From: DASVUC01 sp036387255
GTDB taxonomy: Bacteria; Planctomycetota; Phycisphaerae; Tepidisphaerales; Tepidisphaeraceae
Length of the DNA: 51,688 nt
Assembly: GCA_036387255.1 (NCBI GenBank)
Contig: DASVUC010000277.1
Span: forward strand, 1 to 51,688
Direction: 5' to 3'
Both the position numbers and the translations under genes were made by a program. Shown one piece after another: positions 32,851 to 41,200 of this stretch (the first letter of the stretch is position 1; every line of letters begins with the position of its first letter). The notes under the pieces were generated by a model. It made no database searches. It was not told the origin of the DNA and saw nothing but the letters and a program-made list of their open reading frames with translations.

Positions 32851-32930
32851 CCTAAACCCTAAACCCTAAACCCTAAACCCTAAACCCTAAACCCTAAACC
32901 CTAAACCCTGAACCCGAACCCTGAACCCCC
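32851..32930. repeat. Telomere-like (CCCTAAA)n tandem array
   Basis: Eight perfect copies of the 7-mer CCTAAAC (32851-32906), then CCTGAAC, CCGAAC, CCTGAAC and a C-run. The array touches the stop codon of the M42 gene (TGA at 32931-32933) and ends 33 nt before the GH127 ATG. The minus strand reads GGGTTTA repeats, which can form G-quadruplexes. Confidence 0.97.
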
Positions 32931-33959
32931 TCACCCCCCCAACCATGCCGCCAGCAGATCAATCGCCGCCTGCAAATCCTTCTTGCTCACGCATTCCGTG
33001 ATGGTGTGGATATACCGGGTGGGGATCGACAATGTGAGTGCCCGATAACCTCCCCGCACGCGCTGCATCGCACCGGCATCGGTCCCGCCGCGGGTAAGGA
33101 TGGAAAGCTGATACGGGATCTCGCCCTCCTTCGCCGCCGCTTCAAATTCATCCACCAGTTTGCGATCCGCGATGAAGGAGGAATCCATCATCGTGATCGC
33201 CACGCCGCCGTGCAGCCTGGTGATCGACTCATCCTCCGGCACGCCGGGGGTATCAACCGCAAGCGTCGTGTCGATCGCAATCGCAATATCCGGTTCAGCG
33301 CTGTACGCCGCCGGTCCCGCGCCGCGAAGGCCCACCTCTTCCTGCACGGTGCACGCGAGCACAACGTCGTACTTGGGCGCCTTCACCTTCCGCATCGCCT
33401 CGATGACGACAAAAGCCGCCACGCGATTGTCCAGACATTTCCCCGTCACGCACCCGCCCAGCTCAATAAACTCCTGCACCAGCGTCACCGGATCCCCCAC
33501 CCGCACCTTCTTCTTCACCTCATCCGCCGGCAGACACAGATCTACAAAAAATTCACCGATCTCCGGGACCTTCTTCTTGTCCTCTTCCTTCGCGATATGG
33601 ATCGGCCGACCTCCCGGATTCAGCAATCCAAGCAATTCCTCACCGCCCGATGTCTGAATCCGCACCCGCCGCGCCAGCAGGTTCTTCGTATCAAACCCGC
33701 CCACGTTCTGAATCCGCACAAACCCCTTCTCGTCCACGTGCCGCACATAGAACCCGATCTCGTCCATGTGACAGGCAAAGAGAACCTTCTGCGCCTTCTC
33801 CGCCCCGGCGCCCTTTCGCGCAATGAGCGACCCCAAAGGATCGGTCGTCACCTCATCAAACAAACCCTCCACCTCCCGCGCGAGAATCTCCCGCACCCGC
33901 TCCTCGCGCCCAGGAACCCCCGGCGCTTCCGACAACGATTTCAGCAATTTCAGATTCAT
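32931..33959 (-). CDS. M42-family metallopeptidase (TET aminopeptidase-like)
   Basis: 342-aa cytoplasmic dinuclear aminopeptidase. Metal and catalytic sites: VLFACHMDEIGFYV (His-x-Asp), GKCLDNRVAAFVVIEAM (bridging Asp), CTVQEEVGLRGA (catalytic Glu pair), IAIDTTLAVDTPG (Asp) and PTRYIHTITE (His). M42 enzymes form tetrahedral 12-mers that degrade peptides. ATG 33959 is chosen because AAGGTG lies 7-12 nt upstream; a GTG at 33965 is less well placed. It is divergent from the membrane protein gene. Confidence 0.93.
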   Translation of the reverse strand: MNLKLLKSLSEAPGVPGREERVREILAREVEGLFDEVTTDPLGSLIARKGAGAEKAQKVLFACHMDEIGFYVRHVDEKGFVRIQNVGGFDTKNLLARRVRIQTSGGEELLGLLNPGGRPIHIAKEEDKKKVPEIGEFFVDLCLPADEVKKKVRVGDPVTLVQEFIELGGCVTGKCLDNRVAAFVVIEAMRKVKAPKYDVVLACTVQEEVGLRGAGPAAYSAEPDIAIAIDTTLAVDTPGVPEDESITRLHGGVAITMMDSSFIADRKLVDEFEAAAKEGEIPYQLSILTRGGTDAGAMQRVRGGYRALTLSIPTRYIHTITECVSKKDLQAAIDLLAAWLGG

Positions 33960-34067
33960 ACCCACACCTTACTCACCCCCAAACCATTTTTGCAGAGCGC
34001 GCACGACATCAATCAGCACCCAACACCCCAATTCCACCCACAGGATGTACCCCTCTTTGCCCTTTTG

Positions 34068-34073
34068 TAAAAT
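34068..34073 (+). promoter_or_regulatory. Probable -10 box (TAAAAT) of the membrane-protein/HEAT operon
   Basis: TAAAAT ends 10 nt before ATG 34084. It would give a near-leaderless mRNA starting after the alternative ATG at 34072, favouring the 34084 start. Confidence 0.45.
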
Positions 34074-34083
34074 GCCCGCACAC

Positions 34084-35697
34084 ATGCGCGCCCCGCCCCC
34101 TCTCCCGCCCCGGCTTCCGCCAGATCCGATTCCCGTTCAGCCCCTTCCCTACGCGACCCGACGCCCCGGCTCATCCCGTCCCGGCTCCCTCACCACCATC
34201 GGCATCTTCGCCATCCTGATTGGCCTGCTCGGGATCGTCGCCAGCATCTTCCAAGGCTTTGGCGCCATCACCCTTTTCACCCGCACAATCGTACCCGCCA
34301 CGCACCACGTCAACCGCTACCCCGTCGCGCACAACCTCCCCGCGTACAAAGGTGATCTCACCGGCGCCCGCGGCATCCCGAAAGCGGAACGAGATCTGCT
34401 CCTCGCGCTGTTCCCCGAGATCACGTACGAAACCCGCACAGAACTGCTGCGCCTCCTTTCTGAAGTCGGACGAGAGGTCTTCCCAACACCGCTCAAGTCC
34501 GCCGCCGATGCACAAGCTTCCGTCTCCAACATCGCTTTTCCCGCGCGTGCCGACTCAACGCGGCCGGGCCTCTCGTTCACCGCGCCCGGCGGTAAGGTCC
34601 TCATCACCGCAAGCGCCGTCTTTACCTCCACCACCGGGGCCGTCTACACCACGAGCGGGCAAAACGTCATAGGGCCAGGCGACCCCGTTGGCCGATTCTC
34701 CAGTTACGACATCGCGCAGCTCCTCGATGGAAGCCACCGCCGATTGAAGGGCCGGATCACCTCCCGCCAGGCCGCCACCGTCATCGACTGCATCCAAAAC
34801 GTGAGCAAAGGCGGCAACCGCATCGCCAATGTCACCATCGGCAAGCTTCCCGATTCTGACACCCTTGATCTCACCCTGCGCGGCTTCAACAACTTCGCCG
34901 CACCCATTCACTTCGTGATCCTTCCCGACGGAAAATCGCTCCAGGTTTCGGACAAGGAACTCAGTCAGGTCGACGCCAGCACCGCGACCATCCAGCCGCA
35001 CAAGCAGCATGCCGAAGTTCCTGCCAGCACCGCATCCGTTGTCGCGCTGATGATCCACACGATGCTCACGCTCGCGCTCTGCGTGATCCTCTTCATTCTC
35101 GGCGTCATGCTGCTGCGCGATCACCCGATGGCGCTGCCGCACCTGGTCACGTGGAGCCTGATCGCACTCGGGACAATTGTTCTCGGCCTCGGTATCACGG
35201 CTTGGCTTCTCGTCTCGCTGCAACAGGGAAATGCCGCCCGCCGCGACGCGGAACTTCCATCCACACCGCTGACTGCGGCGCTGCTCTCTGAGATTAATCT
35301 GATCAGCATCCCGATTGGCGCGCTTCTGGGGGCAGCGCTGCCTGTCACCATTCTTGCTGTTGCCCGATCTCGTCGCGTCGCCGCCTGGATGCACCAGCGC
35401 CACCGCACGACCACGCATCCCCTCACCCACCAGCGCCGCGCGCAACTTCATCTCGCCTTCGACCGCTTCGCAAACTCGTCCGCGGGCAGTCGCGTCTATC
35501 GGGCCGCGCTTTACCTCGCAACCCTTCTGATTCTCGCCCATCTCGCGCTGGTCGTTCACGATCTGCTCGGCACAGAGTCCAGCACGCTCGCTCTTGCACG
35601 CAACGTCCCCGGCCTCGCCGTGGGCGCCGCAGTGCTCATCTGCGCCCTTCGCTTCCGGCCACACCTGCCCGATCGCGCTGCGGAGGAAACACCATGA
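34084..35697 (+). CDS. Polytopic membrane protein of unknown function
   Basis: 537-aa protein with about six membrane segments: one near the N-terminus (IGIFAILIGLLGIVASIF), a ~250-residue extracytoplasmic or cytoplasmic domain (VNRYPVAHNLPAYKGDLTGA onward, with TSRQAATVIDCIQNVSKGG), then TMs near 320, 360, 420 and two at the C-terminus. The N-terminus is Pro-rich. No known domain recognised. ATG 34084 follows a TAAAAT box. It overlaps the following HEAT-repeat gene (ATGA), so the two probably act together. Confidence 0.7.
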   Translation: MRAPPPLPPRLPPDPIPVQPLPYATRRPGSSRPGSLTTIGIFAILIGLLGIVASIFQGFGAITLFTRTIVPATHHVNRYPVAHNLPAYKGDLTGARGIPKAERDLLLALFPEITYETRTELLRLLSEVGREVFPTPLKSAADAQASVSNIAFPARADSTRPGLSFTAPGGKVLITASAVFTSTTGAVYTTSGQNVIGPGDPVGRFSSYDIAQLLDGSHRRLKGRITSRQAATVIDCIQNVSKGGNRIANVTIGKLPDSDTLDLTLRGFNNFAAPIHFVILPDGKSLQVSDKELSQVDASTATIQPHKQHAEVPASTASVVALMIHTMLTLALCVILFILGVMLLRDHPMALPHLVTWSLIALGTIVLGLGITAWLLVSLQQGNAARRDAELPSTPLTAALLSEINLISIPIGALLGAALPVTILAVARSRRVAAWMHQRHRTTTHPLTHQRRAQLHLAFDRFANSSAGSRVYRAALYLATLLILAHLALVVHDLLGTESSTLALARNVPGLAVGAAVLICALRFRPHLPDRAAEETP

Positions 35698-36866
35698 CAG
35701 GCGCGCTCCCCATCATCCTCCTGCTGCTGGTTTCAACCGCCGCCGCGCAATCGACAACCGCGTCATCGACCGGGGTCCAGTCGACAACAACCCAATCCAC
35801 TACGCGCCGCTACAACCCCCGCGACCTCCACGCCGATCCCGTGTACCGAATGGCCATCCAGGACTCGCGCCCCCCCAATCACCCGCCTCCCTTCAGCAAC
35901 CAGATCATCGGCTCTCGATCGATCGTGAGTTTTGACGAGCGCCGCCGCACCGATGCCTGGTCGCGCGTCGCGCCCGATGCCTTCGAGCGCTACCCTAAGT
36001 ACGCCGTCGCCCTGCTCACCCATCCGAACCCAGACGTTCGCCGCGACACGATGATCCACATCCGCGTGGAATTGTTCCGCAACCTCACACCTGATCTTCA
36101 AGCGCAGCTGGATCCCGTCGTCCCGGAGCTCGTGCAGCTCGTGGCCGATCCCTCGACCCCGCCAGCGCTCCGCAAGGGCGCCGACCTCCTCGCCGCCCTG
36201 CACCCGCCGCTCGACCAGCTCCAGTCCATCCTGGAGCTTGCGCAATCCGGGGACTTCCGCGATCGGCAGGCGGCCATCAAGATCCTCACCTCCTCCCGCG
36301 ATGACGGCGAAGCGCTCGCCCAGTTCCTCCAGCCGCTCCTGGCCGATCCATCAGAGCGCATCCGCCGCCTGACGATCGACGGTCTGCGCAGCCGGCGAAT
36401 GACCACGGAGCTCCGCGCCGTCTTCCGCCGCCTGGCGATGCAGCCGCCCGACGATGTTCGCAAGATCGCGCTGGCTGCGCTGTCCGACTACAGCACGCGC
36501 GCGGGTCGCATCGACCCGCAGGATCAGCAGGTGTTCGCCGCCAGCGCGCAGGATCCCGATGCCGCGATTCGCCAGATCGCCCAGAAGCACGTCAGACCGG
36601 ACGTGCGCCCCGCCCCGCGGATTTCCGCGGCAGCTCCACAACCCCCCAAGCCGCCGCCCGCCATCGTCTGGTCCGAAACCCTTCCCGCATCCGCAAGCGA
36701 TGATGATCCTCCCGCGATCACCCTCATCTCCAGCGTGACGCGCGCGATCCTCACCGCCCTGACGATCCCCGCAGCCCTGGCGGTTCTGGTCTACAGCCTC
36801 GCTCCTCAGGTCCTCAAGCTCCTCGCCCCTCCCGTTCATCAGCCAGGCGAGGCCGTGAAGCGGTGA
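35694..36866 (+). CDS. HEAT-repeat protein with signal peptide and C-terminal membrane anchor
   Basis: 390 aa. Signal peptide (PIILLLLVSTAAAQ), a Ser/Thr-rich spacer (~20-60), then HEAT/Armadillo-like helices from about 95 to 310 (HPNPDVRRDTMIHIRVELF, ERIRRLTIDGLRSRRM, PDDVRKIALAALSDY). A C-terminal TM (ILTALTIPAALAVLVYSL) follows. It is likely a periplasmic scaffold held at the membrane. Its ATG overlaps the stop of the polytopic protein gene (ATGA). Partner and function unknown. Confidence 0.72.
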   Translation: MTGALPIILLLLVSTAAAQSTTASSTGVQSTTTQSTTRRYNPRDLHADPVYRMAIQDSRPPNHPPPFSNQIIGSRSIVSFDERRRTDAWSRVAPDAFERYPKYAVALLTHPNPDVRRDTMIHIRVELFRNLTPDLQAQLDPVVPELVQLVADPSTPPALRKGADLLAALHPPLDQLQSILELAQSGDFRDRQAAIKILTSSRDDGEALAQFLQPLLADPSERIRRLTIDGLRSRRMTTELRAVFRRLAMQPPDDVRKIALAALSDYSTRAGRIDPQDQQVFAASAQDPDAAIRQIAQKHVRPDVRPAPRISAAAPQPPKPPPAIVWSETLPASASDDDPPAITLISSVTRAILTALTIPAALAVLVYSLAPQVLKLLAPPVHQPGEAVKR

Positions 36867-36999
36867 TCACCACCACCAGAGCCTAGGGCTCAACGGGGGA
36901 AATCAAAAATTATCTCCCCGAAGTTCCCAGTTTTCTCTTCCCCCGATATCCCAAGCGCCGGCATACTGGCCCCTCACCTCTAACCGGAAGGAGCCAGTC

Positions 37000-38196
37000 A
37001 TGGCCTCGAACCGCGGCGTTGCTTATATCAAACCGGGACAAGTTGAAATTCAGTCCATCGACTATCCCAAGCTCGTCAATCCTACCAATCGGAAGAAAGC
37101 CGAGCATGGGGTCATCCTCAAGATCATCTCGACCAACATCTGCGGCTCTGATCAACATATGGTCCGCGGCCGAACGACCGCGCCGGCGGGGCTGATCCTC
37201 GGCCATGAAATCACCGGCGAGATCATCGAGAAGGGACGCGACGTCGAGTTCCTCAGTGTCGGCGACATTGTTTCCGTTCCTTTCAACATCGCCTGCGGGC
37301 GCTGCCGAAACTGCAAGGAGGGGAAGACCGGCATCTGCCTTAACGTGAACCCCGCCCGCCCCGGAGCGGCGTACGGTTACGTCGACATGGGCGGGTGGGT
37401 TGGTGGGCAGGCCGAGTATGTCATGGTCCCCTACGCCGACTGGAACCTGCTCAAGTTCCCCGACAAGGACCAGGCGATGGAGAAGATCAAGGACCTGACC
37501 CTGCTGAGCGACATCTTCCCCACCGGCTACCACGGCGCGGTGACGTCCGGCGTCATGCCCGGCTCCGTCGTCTACGTCGCCGGCGCGGGACCTGTGGGCT
37601 TGGCGTGCGCCGCGAGCTGTCATCTGCTCGGCGCTTCCATCGTTATTGTCGGCGACATGATCAAGGATCGCCTGAGGCAAGCCAAGAGCTTCGGCTGCGA
37701 AGTGATCGATCTCACCAAAGACGCCACGCTCGCGCAGCAGATCGAGCAGATTGTCGGCGTGCCGGAAGTGGATTGCGCCGTCGACTGCGTCGGCTTTGAA
37801 GCCCATGGCCAGGGCAAAGACGCGAAGGTCGAGCGGCCGGCCACGGTGCTGAATTCAGTCATGGAAGTGACTCGTGCTGGAGGCGCGATCGGCATCCCCG
37901 GCCTCTACGTCACCGGCGACCCGGGCGCCGTCGACGAAGCCGCCAAGCAAGGCACCCTTGGCATCCGCATCGGCCTGGGCTGGGCCAAGAGCCACCACTT
38001 CACTACCGGGCAGTGTCCGGTGATGAGATACAACCGAAACCTCATGATGTGCATCCTCCACGACAAGATCAAAATCGCAAAAGCGGTGAACGTGAAGACG
38101 ATCACGCTGGAGGATGCGCCGCAGGGGTATAAGGACTTCGACAAGGGCGCCGCGAAGAAATTTGTGATCGACCCGCACGGGATGATCGCGGCGTGA
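37000..38196 (+). CDS. fdhA: Glutathione-independent formaldehyde dehydrogenase
   Basis: 398-aa zinc-dependent medium-chain dehydrogenase that oxidises formaldehyde to formate with NAD+, without glutathione (Pseudomonas putida FdhA type). Catalytic zinc site NICGSDQH and GHEITGEIIEKG; structural zinc cysteines CGRCRNCKEGKTGIC; NAD fold VAGAGPVGLACA. The insertion AYGYVDMGGWVGGQAEYVMVP and the stretch GLGWAKSHHFTTGQCPV are diagnostic of this subfamily. GGAGC precedes the ATG. Likely a detoxification gene; monocistronic with a strong terminator behind it. Confidence 0.94.
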   Translation: MASNRGVAYIKPGQVEIQSIDYPKLVNPTNRKKAEHGVILKIISTNICGSDQHMVRGRTTAPAGLILGHEITGEIIEKGRDVEFLSVGDIVSVPFNIACGRCRNCKEGKTGICLNVNPARPGAAYGYVDMGGWVGGQAEYVMVPYADWNLLKFPDKDQAMEKIKDLTLLSDIFPTGYHGAVTSGVMPGSVVYVAGAGPVGLACAASCHLLGASIVIVGDMIKDRLRQAKSFGCEVIDLTKDATLAQQIEQIVGVPEVDCAVDCVGFEAHGQGKDAKVERPATVLNSVMEVTRAGGAIGIPGLYVTGDPGAVDEAAKQGTLGIRIGLGWAKSHHFTTGQCPVMRYNRNLMMCILHDKIKIAKAVNVKTITLEDAPQGYKDFDKGAAKKFVIDPHGMIAA

Positions 38197-38224
38197 GTGG
38201 TGTGTGTGTCCGTATCAAAACAGA

Positions 38225-38260
38225 AACGCGGAGCGCACAGGGCGCTCCGCGTTGCTTTTT
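38225..38260. terminator. Strong terminator between fdhA and the RTX gene
   Basis: Perfect 12-bp stem AACGCGGAGCGC/GCGCTCCGCGTT, 5-nt loop, followed by GCTTTTT on the plus strand. It ends fdhA, and may also stop the converging RTX transcript. Confidence 0.93.
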
Positions 38261-38281
38261 GTCGATCTGCTCCTGAAGGGG

Positions 38282-41200
38282 CTACTTGGTTCGTCCGCCA
38301 GGCCCGGTGTTGCCCGGGGAGGGCGGTGTGACGATGACGAGTTCGCCTTCAACATCCGTTGCGCCGTCGGCCGCCGCCAGGGCTGCGAGGAAATCTCGCG
38401 TGGGCGGGGCTGGGGAGCGGAGGATGATCTTGGCGCCGTAGCTTGCGCCCGGGACGTAGAAGTTGTTGAAGTTTCCAAACCAGTCCATGAGCCGGTCGCC
38501 TTCCACATCGGCGTAGAGCGAGTCGTCGCCATCGCCGCCGTAGATGATGTCGTCGCCGGTGTTGCCGTCGAGGATGTCGTCACCGGAGCCGCCGTAGAGG
38601 TGGTCGTTCATCGCGCCGCCGTGGACGATGTCGTTACCAAGATCGCCGAAGAGTGCATCTTCGCCACCGCCGACGATGGTCGGATCATCACCTTCGATCA
38701 GGTCTTCACCCGCGCCGCCGTGGATGGAGTCGTTACCAAGGCCGCCGTAGCAGGAATCGTTGCCGCCGATGCTTGCATCCAGCAGCGTGACGAGGCGCAT
38801 CTTGGTACCTGCCGCATAGACCAGGGCTTCCACTTTGCCGCCCTGGTTGCTGATGATCTTGGCGCCTGAGCCGTCGAGCAGGTTATCGACGATGGTGCCG
38901 TTGTCGCCGACGAGACAATCGTCACCAGCATTGCCGTTCATCAGGTCAGCACCGAGGTTGCCAATCATGTCGTCGTCACCGGCGTTGCCGTTCATACTGT
39001 CGTTGCCGGCCTGGCCCCACATGGAGTCATCGTTGTCGCCGCCGTTGAGCAGGTCGCCGGCGCCGATGTTGGCATCGAGCAGCGTGACCGACCGGATCAG
39101 GGCATTGTTCCGCAGGCCGCTGAGGGTGTAGCGTTGATAGTTCGACCCGCTGGAGAGGTTGACGATGATTGCGTTGTCGCCGGCGACGACGTCGTTCCCG
39201 ACGCCGCCGTCGATGGTGTCAGAGCCGTCTGCGGCGCCCGCGAGAGACGAACCGCCGATGATGTCGTCATCACCGCTGCCGCCGTTCATTAAGTCGCCGC
39301 CCTGATTGCCTTCCATGTAGTCATGCCCGCCGTCGCCGCTGAGGGTGTCGGCGCCCGATTGGCCGTACATCCAGTCCGCATCGTCGCCGCCGTTCATGGT
39401 GTCGTTGCCATCGCCGCTGGTGACCGCGAGCGTGATCGTGCGGACGAGGGATGAGGTCTCCGGCACAAAGTTGACGGTGGCGGTGATCGTGCCGCTGTCG
39501 CCGAGCAGCACGTCGACACCGGCGTTGCCGCTGATCGTATCGTTGCCGTCGTTGCCCTGCATGTCATCGTCGCCGTTGTTGCCGGACATCGAGTCATTGC
39601 CCTCGTTGCCGAACATGGTGTCGTTCTCGGTGCCGCCGGTCATGGTGTCGTTGCCGGCCTGGCCGTACATGAGGTCATTGTCCGCGCCGCCGTTCATGAC
39701 GTCGTGACCGCTGCCGCCGAGGAGCGAGAGGGCGTTAACGGTCCCATCGTCACCGATCATGATGTCGTTACCGCCATCGCCGTTCATGGTGTCGTTGCCG
39801 TCAGCGGTGACGACGACGGAGGATCCGCCGATCATCTTGTCCGCGCCGTCGCCGCCGCTCATGGAGTCAGCGCCGCCGTTGCCTTCCATGTAGTCGGCTC
39901 CGCCCTGGCCGAAGAGATTGTCGCTGCCGTCGTTGCCGTAGATCGCGTCAGCGCCCGCGCCGCCGATGAGGGAGACGACGCCGGCCATGCTGATGGTGGC
40001 GTTGTCGCCGGCGATGATGTCATCACCGCCTTCACCGACGAGCGAGTCATTGGCGGCGTCGCCGGAAACGGAGTTGTCGCCGATCATGTGATCGCCGCCG
40101 GTTCCGCCGAGGAGGGTGTCGTTGCCCTCGTCGCCTTCCATGTAGTCGACGCCGTCGTTGCCCGTGAGCGAGTCGTTGCCGCCCTGGCCGAAGAGACCGT
40201 CACCGTCGTCGCCGCCGATGAGGGTGTCGTTTCCATTTCCACCAGTGAGGTCGACGGTGCCCTTGGTCACGAGTGTACCGGACTGGCTGACAATCTCGTC
40301 GGCGCTGATCTCGGCATTATCACCCGTGATCAGATCCGTTCCCTTGCCGCCATCGAGGGAGTCGTTGCCGTCGCCGCCGACGATGATGTCATTGCCATCG
40401 TCGCCGTAGGCGGTGTCGTTGCCGCCGCCGCCTTCGACCTGGTCATTGCCTTCGCCGCCGTAGAGCAGGTCGCCGCCGTCGGTTCCGGTGGCGGTGTCAT
40501 GGCCCTGGATGACGTCGTCGCCGCCCTGGCCGTAGATCGTGTCGCTGCCGTCGCGGCCGTAGAGCACGTCATCGTCCGCGCCGCCGTCGATGGTGTCGTT
40601 GGCGTTGGATCCGGTGATGGTGTCCTTCCCTTCCTCACCATACAACGCGGAGCCGTCGCGGCGCGCCGTCAATTGATCGTTACCGCGGTTGCCGTGCAGC
40701 GTCGCTGCGCCCAGGCCGGAGAAGATGATGTCGTCATCGAAGTCGCCGTCCTTGCCCGGGTGCGCCAGCGGGCTGAAATCGCCCCACATCTCGCTGGTTA
40801 CATCCACATCGTCGTGGATGTCGATGCGGTCCTTCCCATGCCCGCCCTCGGCGAAGATCTTGCTCACGCCGGTGTACACCTGCTCGTAGCCGAAGGCGCG
40901 GACGATCACCTCGCCGGCATTGGCGCCCTTCTTCACCACGAACTTCTCGTCGCCGTCGGTGATGTCCTTGTACTTGCGCTCGCCGGCCGCGGGGCCCATG
41001 TTCAGCCGCAGCACACCGCCGCCCAGCGGCGTGGCGAGGATGGGATCCGGATCGCCGCCTCCGGTGCACGTGTAATCGAACGAGAGGAGATTGACGGTCG
41101 CGATATCCCACGACTTGCGCCAGCCGGCGAAACCCAGCGGCGTATCGATGCCCACCTGCACGTAGGCGTTCAATCCCGCATCGATCGATCCTTCGATGTC

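Noticed and set aside
32851..32930. Telomere-like array considered as an actual chromosome end
   Set aside because: It is internal, with intact genes immediately on both sides and only about 80 nt long.
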